Under the pieces are notes generated by a model. The model was not told where the DNA came from, made no database searches, and saw nothing but the letters and a program-made list of their open reading frames with translations. Positions 1 to 5,312 of a stretch of 5,312 bases of DNA are shown here, in pieces; position 1 is the first letter of the stretch, and the number at the start of each line of letters is the position of its first letter. The stretch covers positions 1-5,312 of the forward strand of contig CAIJEA010000680.1 in assembly GCA_903819605.1 (NCBI GenBank), given 5' to 3'. Origin of the DNA: an uncultured cyanobacterium. GTDB lineage: Bacteria; Cyanobacteriota; Cyanobacteriia; Pseudanabaenales; Pseudanabaenaceae. The position numbers and the translations under genes are program-made.

Positions 1-135
1 CCGCGCAAGCCTAATTATTCACTTTATAATGCCTGTTTTTTGGGAGGGAAAGGAGTAGTGTTTCTATGACGAGGTTTGCTAAATTTGCAGCCAATACAAA
101 GCAATTTCTAAAGATATGCAGAATCAAAATTGATA

Positions 136-158
136 CTACTTTGCAAGTTGCAAAGTAG
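136..158. repeat. Perfect 23-bp palindrome (11-bp arms, 1-bp centre)
   Basis: CTACTTTGCAA at 136-146 is the exact reverse complement of TTGCAAAGTAG at 148-158, with a single G (147) between them. The symmetry stops cleanly on both sides. The centre lies about 95 bp before the start codon at 243. No T-run follows on the + strand, so an intrinsic terminator in the gene direction is unlikely. A dimeric-regulator operator is a reasonable inference; alternatives are a hairpin in the 5' leader or the end of an upstream transcript. Confidence 0.6.
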
Positions 159-161
159 CTA

Positions 162-201
162 AAGTTATAAAGTCGCAAAATTAACTTTTCTAAGTTATAA
201 A
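162..201 (+). repeat. 10-bp direct repeat AAGTTATAAA, 30-bp period
   Basis: AAGTTATAAA occurs at 162-171 and again at 192-201, exactly 30 bp apart, so both copies would lie on nearly the same face of the helix. Both are AT-rich and contain a TATAAA core, so they may be two -10-like elements or chance in AT-rich DNA. Confidence 0.35.
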
Positions 202-203
202 AT
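196..203 (+). promoter_or_regulatory. Possible -10 element for the first kinase gene
   Basis: TATAAAAT at 196-203 contains TATAAA (196-201) and TAAAAT (198-203), each five of six matches to TATAAT. It lies about 40 bp before the ATG at 243. No good -35 hexamer is seen at 16-18 bp. An alternative is TATAAA at 166-171 with TTGCAA at 141-146 as -35 (19-bp spacer), which would place the palindrome over the -35 region. Neither can be chosen from sequence alone. Confidence 0.25.
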
Positions 204-242
204 AACGTAGATTGATGATCGTAAATTAAACCAATTAAGCCT

Positions 243-1976
243 ATGCCTATTAAAGAAAATTTGATTTTAGTGGTTGACGATGAAACTGAAATTCAGAGAC
301 TTTTTCTGCAAAGATTTAGGCGAAGAATTAAAGCTAAAGAACTAGATTTTTGTTTTGCTTCCAGTGGTTTAGAAGCACTTAAGATTTTAGAAGAGCATAA
401 TTCCATTTCCATGATTCTTACTGATATCAGGATGCCTGAAATGGATGGAATTACTTTAATCTCAAAATTAGCAGATATTGACAAAAATCTCAAAACTATA
501 GTTGTATCAGCCTATGGAGATATGACAAATATTCGGATGGCTATGAACTATGGAGCGTTCGACTTTGTCACTAAACCGATTGATTTCAAGGATTTAGAAA
601 TTACAATTGATAAAACATTAGCATTTGTACACGATCTTCGACTACAACAACAAAAACTTGAGAGAGCGCTAGAGGAAATAAGAGAGAGAGAATTAAAAGA
701 GATTGCGTTAGCTCATGCCAAAGAATTGTCAGAATCAGCAAATATAGCAAAAAGTGCTTTTCTTGCTGGTATTAGTCATGAAATTCGGACTCCGATGAAT
801 GGTGTATTAGGTATGGCAGATCTGTTAGCCAATACTAATTTAACGACAGAGCAAAGAGACTATGTTCGGGTTATTCGGGATAGCGGTGATGCACTTTTAG
901 CGATTATCAATGACATTCTTGATTTTTCTACAATTGAATCTGGAATGTTAAAGATTGAAAATCGGATTTTTGTTTTAGAGAATGTTATAAAATCTGTATG
1001 TGAGTTTTTAAGTAGACAAGCGATCGCCAAGAACATTAATCTGCAATATGCGATCCATCCTGATACTCCAAAGGTGCTGCTGAGTGACAATGCGCGACTT
1101 CGCCAAATTCTACTAAATCTTGTAGGAAATGCTATTAAGTTCACTCCTCAGGGAAATGTAACAATTTCGATTAATTCTCAGATATCTTCTACATCGCCAC
1201 AAAATAATTATAAGTTAATCTTTGCAATTCAAGATACCGGGATTGGCATTAGCGAAGATCATCTAAATTTATTGTTTCAACCCTTTTCACAAGCGGATTC
1301 TTCCATTAGTCGAAAATATGGTGGGACGGGCTTAGGTTTAGTAATTAGTAAGCGGCTAGTTGAGCTAATGGGAGGAACAATCTGGGTTGAAAGTCTTGGT
1401 CAAATTGGTGGTAACCCTCCACCCAATTGGGAATCAAAACTAGAAAATCTTCCTAGTCAGGGTTCAATCTTTTACTTTACTGTGACTATAGAAGCAAACT
1501 CCTTAAGCCCAAAGTCATTATCAAAATCTTTACATAATAATAGTAATATTAGTTCAATTGTATCTTCTCCTACTTCATCAGACAACTTGCGAATTCTGAT
1601 AGCTGAAGATAATCCAGTTAATCAGAAAATACTGGCTCTATTTCTAGAAAGAATGGGTTACAAACCTGATGTAGCAAATAATGGGTTAGAAGTATTAGAA
1701 TCACTAAAAGATAAAGCTTATGATTTGATTTTTATGGATATGCAAATGCCTGAGATGGATGGTATCACAGCAACTAGAAGAATTCGCCAAGATGCCAAGC
1801 AAAATCCTTGGATTGTAGCTTTAACTGCGAATGCCTTACCAGAGGATCGCAAATTGTGTCTTGAGGCAGGCATGAATGACTTCACTACTAAACCGATTCA
1901 ACTTGAAAATATTCAGCGTATTTTTACTCAATATAGAGCCAATCTACTTCTCAGTAGTTTAGCTTCCAAAGAGTAA
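243..1976 (+). CDS. Soluble hybrid histidine kinase, REC-HisKA-HATPase-REC
   Basis: This 577-residue cytoplasmic protein takes part in phosphorelay signalling. The N-terminal receiver domain (about 6-130) has the acid pair D12/D13, phospho-acceptor D61 (in TDIRMPEMDG), S89 and K111-P112. A charged, probably coiled-coil linker (about 130-170) leads to HisKA, with the autophosphorylated H179 in SHEIRTP. HATPase_c (about 275-418) shows the N-box (N292, N296), G1 DTGIGI (331-336), an F-box near 344-352 and G2 GTGLGL (361-366). A Ser-rich linker (about 420-446) leads to a second receiver (449-565) with E455/D456, D499, T528 and K550. No membrane segment is present, so input probably comes through phosphorylation of the first receiver or a partner protein. 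All catalytic residues are intact; there is no HPt or output domain. An insert of about 20 residues with GGNPPP lies near the end of the ATPase domain. The ATG at 243 is preferred because an in-frame TAA lies at 222; no Shine-Dalgarno is evident. The gene ends in tandem stops TAA TGA. It is followed by a solute-binding protein and a second hybrid kinase on the same strand. Confidence 0.93.
   Translation: MPIKENLILVVDDETEIQRLFLQRFRRRIKAKELDFCFASSGLEALKILEEHNSISMILTDIRMPEMDGITLISKLADIDKNLKTIVVSAYGDMTNIRMAMNYGAFDFVTKPIDFKDLEITIDKTLAFVHDLRLQQQKLERALEEIRERELKEIALAHAKELSESANIAKSAFLAGISHEIRTPMNGVLGMADLLANTNLTTEQRDYVRVIRDSGDALLAIINDILDFSTIESGMLKIENRIFVLENVIKSVCEFLSRQAIAKNINLQYAIHPDTPKVLLSDNARLRQILLNLVGNAIKFTPQGNVTISINSQISSTSPQNNYKLIFAIQDTGIGISEDHLNLLFQPFSQADSSISRKYGGTGLGLVISKRLVELMGGTIWVESLGQIGGNPPPNWESKLENLPSQGSIFYFTVTIEANSLSPKSLSKSLHNNSNISSIVSSPTSSDNLRILIAEDNPVNQKILALFLERMGYKPDVANNGLEVLESLKDKAYDLIFMDMQMPEMDGITATRRIRQDAKQNPWIVALTANALPEDRKLCLEAGMNDFTTKPIQLENIQRIFTQYRANLLLSSLASKE
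1020..1027. repeat. HIP1 octamer GCGATCGC
   Basis: A perfect HIP1 palindrome inside the first kinase gene. HIP1 is greatly over-represented in many cyanobacterial genomes, so it supports the taxonomic reading rather than any local function. Confidence 0.85.
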
Positions 1977-2071
1977 TGAATGTATATCTATTGCTTCCTT
2001 GTACAATAAGACTTTGAAATTACTTGTCGGTAACTAACACAAAATCAAAATTCCATATCCCTAGAAATTAC

Positions 2072-2077
2072 TATAAT
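2072..2077 (+). promoter_or_regulatory. Possible -10 box upstream of the solute-binding protein gene
   Basis: A perfect TATAAT lies 40 bp before the ATG at 2118, in the 141-bp gap after the first kinase gene. No recognisable -35 hexamer is found at the usual distance. If it is active, the binding protein and membrane kinase form their own transcript, possibly with read-through from the upstream kinase, since no hairpin with a T-run is seen after 1976. The DNA here is very AT-rich, so a chance match is possible. Confidence 0.3.
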
Positions 2078-2117
2078 CTTTCTACATATTTAGCGTTGTA
2101 TAAATTTAATTTATCTA

Positions 2118-3131
2118 ATGATTACTCAATTCAGTCAAGCAAATAAAAGATTACGTAGATTCCTATTATTGATGTCGATGTCAATAATAATTTTAACTAA
2201 TTCTTGCTCGCAATTTCAAGAGGTAAAAACTTTACGGGTGGGGATGAACAGTTGGCCTGGCTATGCGATCGCACTTTATGCTAATGATGCCAAGCTGTTT
2301 GAGAAACGGGGAATTAAAGTTGAACTAATTCATTTTAATAACCAACAGGATAATATTCGGGCAACAATCCGAGGATCGCAAGATATGAGCTTTGTCCCAC
2401 TTTGGGAAGTGATGCAGGTTGATCCCAGTAATGATAAGCCCGTAATCGTTCTAGTCGCTGACATTTCAGCAGGATCAGACGGAATAGTCTCTCGTTTAGG
2501 TATTGAATCAATCAAAGATTTAAAGGGAAAGAAAATTAGCGTAAAACTAGGTACGGTTCCACATCTAGTTTTACTGGAAGCGCTTAAATCTGCACAAGTA
2601 AACCCATCAGATGTAACAATTCAAGACGTTTCTAACGAAAGAGGGGCAGAATTACTAAAATCTGGCGAGATTGATGCTGCGGTATTGTGGGAACCATCTC
2701 TCAGTAAAACCGCTAAAGAGATTGGAGGGAAAGTTATATTTACGACAAAAGACGTAGATAGTTTAGTGATTGATAGTCTAGTAACGGGAGCAAATACTTT
2801 AAAATCAAATAAGCGGGAATTGACTCAATTTATTTTGGCTTGGTTCGATGCTATATATGCTGTAGAAACTATACCAGACAAAGTGTTTGAGTCTATCGCT
2901 AAACAAACCAAACAACCGAAAGAAACTGTTGCTAAAGATTATGAGGGTCTCAAAAAAGGAGATATACCAATGAATCAAAGAATGTTTGGAGTGAATGGAC
3001 GCTTACAAGAAGCAACTAGAGAATCCGCAAAGCTATTAAGAGAAGATTTACGGCACGGCAGACTAATCCGAGATGACATTGAGATTAATTCAGATGTATT
3101 GCTAGCAGCAATTAAAAATTGGCAACCATGA
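2118..3131 (+). CDS. Lipoprotein solute-binding protein, NMT1/SsuA/NrtA-like (COG0715)
   Basis: This 337-residue exported binding protein has an n-region rich in Lys/Arg (K10-R14), a hydrophobic stretch (15-27) and a lipobox-like LTNSC ending in C30. That predicts a lipid-anchored periplasmic protein, although N at -2 and T at -3 are not the commonest residues. The mature part fits the periplasmic binding fold of the nitrate/taurine/aliphatic sulfonate/thiamine-precursor family: a first strand LRVGMNSWPGY (39-49), LFEKRGIKVEL (60-70), IRGSQDMSFVPLWE (84-97), the hinge-side IKDLKGKKISV (132-142) and GEIDAAVLWEPS (183-194). The substrate cannot be read from sequence. No ABC permease or ATPase gene is adjacent in the window. 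Instead the stop TGA overlaps the start of a membrane hybrid kinase (ATGA at 3128-3131), which suggests a sensory role: binding a ligand outside the cytoplasm and contacting the kinase sensor domain (inference). The start at 2118 gives a good signal peptide; ATG codons at 2172 and 2178 would destroy it. An orphan transport component remains the alternative. Confidence 0.88.
   Translation: MITQFSQANKRLRRFLLLMSMSIIILTNSCSQFQEVKTLRVGMNSWPGYAIALYANDAKLFEKRGIKVELIHFNNQQDNIRATIRGSQDMSFVPLWEVMQVDPSNDKPVIVLVADISAGSDGIVSRLGIESIKDLKGKKISVKLGTVPHLVLLEALKSAQVNPSDVTIQDVSNERGAELLKSGEIDAAVLWEPSLSKTAKEIGGKVIFTTKDVDSLVIDSLVTGANTLKSNKRELTQFILAWFDAIYAVETIPDKVFESIAKQTKQPKETVAKDYEGLKKGDIPMNQRMFGVNGRLQEATRESAKLLREDLRHGRLIRDDIEINSDVLLAAIKNWQP
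2265..2272. repeat. HIP1 octamer GCGATCGC
   Basis: A perfect HIP1 palindrome in the early part of the solute-binding protein gene, coding for part of the Tyr-Ala-Ile-Ala stretch. It is a cyanobacterial genome signature. Confidence 0.85.
3128..3131 (+). promoter_or_regulatory. ATGA stop/start overlap (translational coupling)
   Basis: The ATG of the membrane kinase (3128-3130) overlaps the TGA stop of the binding protein (3129-3131). No Shine-Dalgarno sequence precedes it, so termination-reinitiation is the likely way the kinase is translated. This ties the output of the two proteins together. Confidence 0.75.
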
Positions 3132-5227
3132 AAAAAAGTTTATCTCGACAACTTTTAGGAGGTTTCGGAATATCGTTAGTGGTAGTTGGCATTTCAACCC
3201 TTTGGATCAACTATCGCCTGTTGGAAAACGATCTGCAACAGCAAGTGCGTAATCGCGCTCAGTCTATTGCCCGCAGCTTAGAATTTGCCACTGAAGGGCT
3301 AATTGAATATGGTAATACAAGTATTTTGCAGCGGATGTTGCAAAATTATGCAACTTTACCGACAGTAATAGAGATTGCAATAGTTGCACCTGATGGCAAA
3401 ACTATTGCTAATCAAGACATCGATGACAGCGATACTAGTTATGCAGTTATGCATCCCGAACTTGTTCCTTATTTAGAAGATGCTGCAACTAGTGGATTGG
3501 AAGTTATTGTAGAGACAAAAATTAGGGGTAAAGCCGCTATTGTGCATATTTTGCCTTTTAGCAGTAGGTTATTTGAAAAATCTGGTCAAAACTACTCCAA
3601 CAAACGTGGATTAGCAATTACAGTTATTGATTTGCAACAAGTTCAACAGGAAGCATGGAGAACTTTCCTAACTTCTACAATCACAATGATTGTAGGAACT
3701 TTAGCAATTTTATTGTTAATGGTGATACTAATTCAAATATATGTGCTACGACCTTTAAAAAGTCTGAATGAAGCGATCGTATTAAGCAAAACAACTGAAA
3801 CTGTAGAACTACCAAAATCTTTGCCACTTAATGAAATTGGCTATTTAGCAAACACGTTAGTTGCAGCAATCACACAGTTACAACATATTGAGTATTCTAA
3901 AAATGAAGAATTACGAAAAATAAATACTGAACTGGAAAATCTAAGTGAATCCTTAGAATTAAAAGTTGTCGCAAGAACTTCTGAACTGACAGCTACAAAT
4001 ATTGAGTTGCAACAAGCAAAGGAAATTGCTCAGAATGCCAGTAAGGCAAAAAGTTCGTTTTTAGCAAATATGAGTCACGAATTGCGAACTCCCTTAAATG
4101 CAATTTTAGGATTCACTCAATTGATTCTTGAAGATCAGAAAGTTTCGCCTGATATCGAAGAACAATTAAAAATTATTAATCGAAGTGGTGAGCATTTGCT
4201 GGATTTGATTAACAGCGTGTTGATCATGTCTAAAATCGAATCAGGTACTCAGGCTCTAAATTCAAATGATTTTAGTCTTGATAGCTTGATTAAAAGTGTT
4301 AAAGAAATTATAGAATTTAAATCTAAAGAGAAAAACCTCTATCTAATAATTGAAAATTCTTCAAATATACATAACTTGATTAGAACAGATGAATTAAAGC
4401 TGCGACAAGTTTTAATTAATCTACTTAATAATGCTCTCAAGTTTACTCCCGAAGGCGGCGTCATTCTTCGTGTATCAAATGAGCCTAGTTCTGAGCAAAA
4501 TAGCGATGAGCAATATATATATTTTGAAGTTGAGGATACAGGTTTAGGGATTGCAGACAAAGATTTAGAAAATATATTTGAAGCATTTTTTCAGTCAGAA
4601 TCTGGTAGACGATTCTATGAAGGAACTGGTTTAGGGCTGGCAATTAGCAAACAATTTGTTAAGCTGATGGGAGGGGATATAACAGTATTAAGCACTCTAG
4701 GTAAAGGAACAACATTCAGATTTCATGTTTTAGTGCAATTAGTTAATGGAGAATCCATAGATTACTCACTGAAAGCGATCGCAGATGACACTAGCTATGG
4801 TAACGATCTTCAAGGGTTGTCAGAACTACGGATTCTCTTAGCTGAAGATAGCCTAGTCAATCAAAAAATCACTCTCAAAATGCTCGAAAAGATAGGATGC
4901 AAAGCTGATGTTGTTAATAATGGGATTGAAGTATTAGAGAGGTTGAAATTCCATCCTTACGATGTCATATTAATGGATATTCAAATGCCTATGATGAATG
5001 GACTTGAAGCTACAAATTTAATTCGCGAACAATCCTTCTCATTTCCTAAACCTTTGATAGTTGCACTCACCGCAAATGCAATGCAAGAAGAGCGAGAAAT
5101 TTACCTAGAGGCTGGTATGTACGATCATATTAGTAAGCCTTTTAAGATAGAAATACTTACAAAAGTTTTACAACGGGCTAGGTTATACATTGCAAGCAGT
5201 TTTGATTTGAGTAAACTTGAAACTTAG
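3128..5227 (+). CDS. Membrane hybrid sensor histidine kinase, sensor-HAMP-HisKA-HATPase-REC
   Basis: This 699-residue inner-membrane sensor kinase has TM1 at about 9-28 and an extracytoplasmic domain at about 29-178, without cysteines and probably of a Cache/CHASE-like fold (VIEIAIVAPDGKTIA at 80-94 is PAS/Cache-like; family uncertain). TM2 follows at about 180-206, then HAMP (207-255, with LRPLKSLNEAI), a coiled coil (255-300), and HisKA with H317 in SHELRTP. HATPase_c (about 415-537) shows N431/N435, G1 DTGLGI (470-475), an F-box near 484-489 and G2 GTGLGL (499-504). A C-terminal receiver (567-684) has E573/D574, phospho-acceptor D617, T648 and K670. All catalytic residues are present; there is no HPt or output domain. 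Start: an in-frame TTG at 3119 would add three residues, but the ATG at 3128 gives the usual ATGA overlap with the binding-protein gene and a clean MKKSLSRQ start. Overlap with a solute-binding lipoprotein suggests that the liganded binding protein modulates this kinase through the periplasmic domain (inference). The final receiver resembles that of the upstream soluble kinase; such receivers are common, so this alone does not prove recent duplication. Confidence 0.94.
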   Translation: MKKSLSRQLLGGFGISLVVVGISTLWINYRLLENDLQQQVRNRAQSIARSLEFATEGLIEYGNTSILQRMLQNYATLPTVIEIAIVAPDGKTIANQDIDDSDTSYAVMHPELVPYLEDAATSGLEVIVETKIRGKAAIVHILPFSSRLFEKSGQNYSNKRGLAITVIDLQQVQQEAWRTFLTSTITMIVGTLAILLLMVILIQIYVLRPLKSLNEAIVLSKTTETVELPKSLPLNEIGYLANTLVAAITQLQHIEYSKNEELRKINTELENLSESLELKVVARTSELTATNIELQQAKEIAQNASKAKSSFLANMSHELRTPLNAILGFTQLILEDQKVSPDIEEQLKIINRSGEHLLDLINSVLIMSKIESGTQALNSNDFSLDSLIKSVKEIIEFKSKEKNLYLIIENSSNIHNLIRTDELKLRQVLINLLNNALKFTPEGGVILRVSNEPSSEQNSDEQYIYFEVEDTGLGIADKDLENIFEAFFQSESGRRFYEGTGLGLAISKQFVKLMGGDITVLSTLGKGTTFRFHVLVQLVNGESIDYSLKAIADDTSYGNDLQGLSELRILLAEDSLVNQKITLKMLEKIGCKADVVNNGIEVLERLKFHPYDVILMDIQMPMMNGLEATNLIREQSFSFPKPLIVALTANAMQEEREIYLEAGMYDHISKPFKIEILTKVLQRARLYIASSFDLSKLET
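4775..4782. repeat. HIP1 octamer GCGATCGC
   Basis: A perfect HIP1 palindrome in the linker between the ATPase and receiver domains of the membrane kinase. A one-mismatch relative, GCGATCGT, lies at 3773-3780 in the HAMP-coding region. Confidence 0.85.
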
Positions 5228-5262
5228 AAGAGATTGATGCACCTACATAGTTAGCTATAGCG

Positions 5263-5294
5263 GTTTTCAAATGAGTGCGTACTCATTTGAAAAC
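5263..5294. terminator. Perfect 14-bp hairpin after the cluster
   Basis: GTTTTCAAATGAGT (5263-5276) and ACTCATTTGAAAAC (5281-5294) are exact reverse complements around a GCGT loop, beginning 35 nt after the last stop codon. The position fits a transcript end or 3' stabilising hairpin. However, the stem is AT-rich and is followed on the + strand by A residues, not by a T-run, so it is not a classical intrinsic terminator. The flanking TATAGCG on the left, unmatched on the right, suggests it may be a copy of a small dispersed cyanobacterial repeat that has lost one outer edge; that is inference. Confidence 0.5.
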
Positions 5295-5312
5295 AAAAAA
5301 TCAATCCCAGTA

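Larger units (their letters stand above)
1..242. other. AT-rich upstream leader without a convincing gene
   Basis: No supported coding region is visible here. One frame is open from the window edge to a TGA at 67-69 (22 residues), which could be the tail of an upstream gene, but it is too short to judge and I recognise no family. The rest is AT-rich non-coding DNA. It holds a perfect palindrome (136-158), a 10-bp direct repeat (162-171 and 192-201) and TATA-like boxes, so it is best read as the promoter and leader region of the kinase gene starting at 243. An in-frame TAA at 222-224 bounds that gene upstream. Confidence 0.5.

Noticed and set aside
25..30. TATAAT as a promoter -10 box
   Set aside because: It lies more than 200 bp before the first supported gene and has no -35 partner; the window edge truncates its upstream context.
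1..69. Open frame from the window edge ending at TGA 67-69, possible C-terminus of an upstream gene
   Set aside because: Only 22 codons are visible, no family is recognisable, and a second frame is also open over most of this stretch; the coding status cannot be decided.
155..168. NtcA-like site GTA-N8-TAT in the leader
   Set aside because: The second half should be TAC; the match overlaps the palindrome arm and is no better than chance.
860..1144. Reverse-strand open frame inside the first kinase gene
   Set aside because: It runs antisense to well-conserved HisKA and N-box coding sequence and shows no domain signal of its own. The same holds for shorter reverse frames at 293-493, 2330-2515 and 4339-4560.
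1999..2006. TTGTACAA 8-bp palindrome just after the first kinase gene
   Set aside because: Too short, with no T-run and no extension of the arms, so neither a terminator nor an operator can be supported.
2100..2114. ATAAAT-TTA-ATTTAT inverted repeat just before the binding-protein start
   Set aside because: Composed only of A and T with six-base arms in very AT-rich DNA; likely chance.
1..5312. CRISPR array, tRNA, rRNA, insertion sequence or phage genes
   Set aside because: No regularly spaced repeats, no cloverleaf or rRNA-like segment and no transposase or integrase coding sequence were seen.

Overview
The window looks like chromosomal DNA from a low-G+C cyanobacterium. Three perfect copies of the cyanobacterial HIP1 octamer (GCGATCGC) lie within 5.3 kb. 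The ribosome-binding regions lack clear Shine-Dalgarno sequences. The hybrid kinases have a typically cyanobacterial sequence style, for example a GGNPPP..W insert in one ATP-binding domain and an F-box of the type FFQSESGRRFYEGTGLGL in the other. A filamentous or Pseudanabaena-like organism is a guess from overall impression and cannot be settled here.

Layout, all on the + strand. Positions 1-242 are an AT-rich leader with no convincing gene; it carries a perfect 23-bp palindrome and a spaced direct repeat. Positions 243-1976 encode a soluble hybrid kinase with the order REC - coiled coil - HisKA - HATPase_c - REC. After a 141-bp gap with a possible -10 box, 2118-3131 encode a lipoprotein of the NMT1/SsuA/NrtA-like (COG0715) solute-binding family. 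Its stop codon overlaps the start of a second hybrid kinase (3128-5227) by ATGA. That kinase has two membrane segments around a periplasmic sensor domain, followed by HAMP - coiled coil - HisKA - HATPase_c - REC. A perfect 14-bp hairpin follows 35 nt after the last stop and closes the cluster.

Most economical reading (inference): the binding protein is not the feeder of a transporter, since no permease or ATPase gene is adjacent in the window. It would instead be a ligand-sensing partner for the membrane kinase encoded in the overlapping gene, similar in principle to TorT/TorS or LuxP/LuxQ. The soluble REC-kinase-REC protein upstream would be a cytoplasmic phosphorelay partner. There is no HPt domain and no DNA-binding or enzymatic output domain in the window, so the downstream target must be encoded elsewhere. 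All catalytic motifs of both kinases and all three receiver aspartates are intact. The ligand is unknown.
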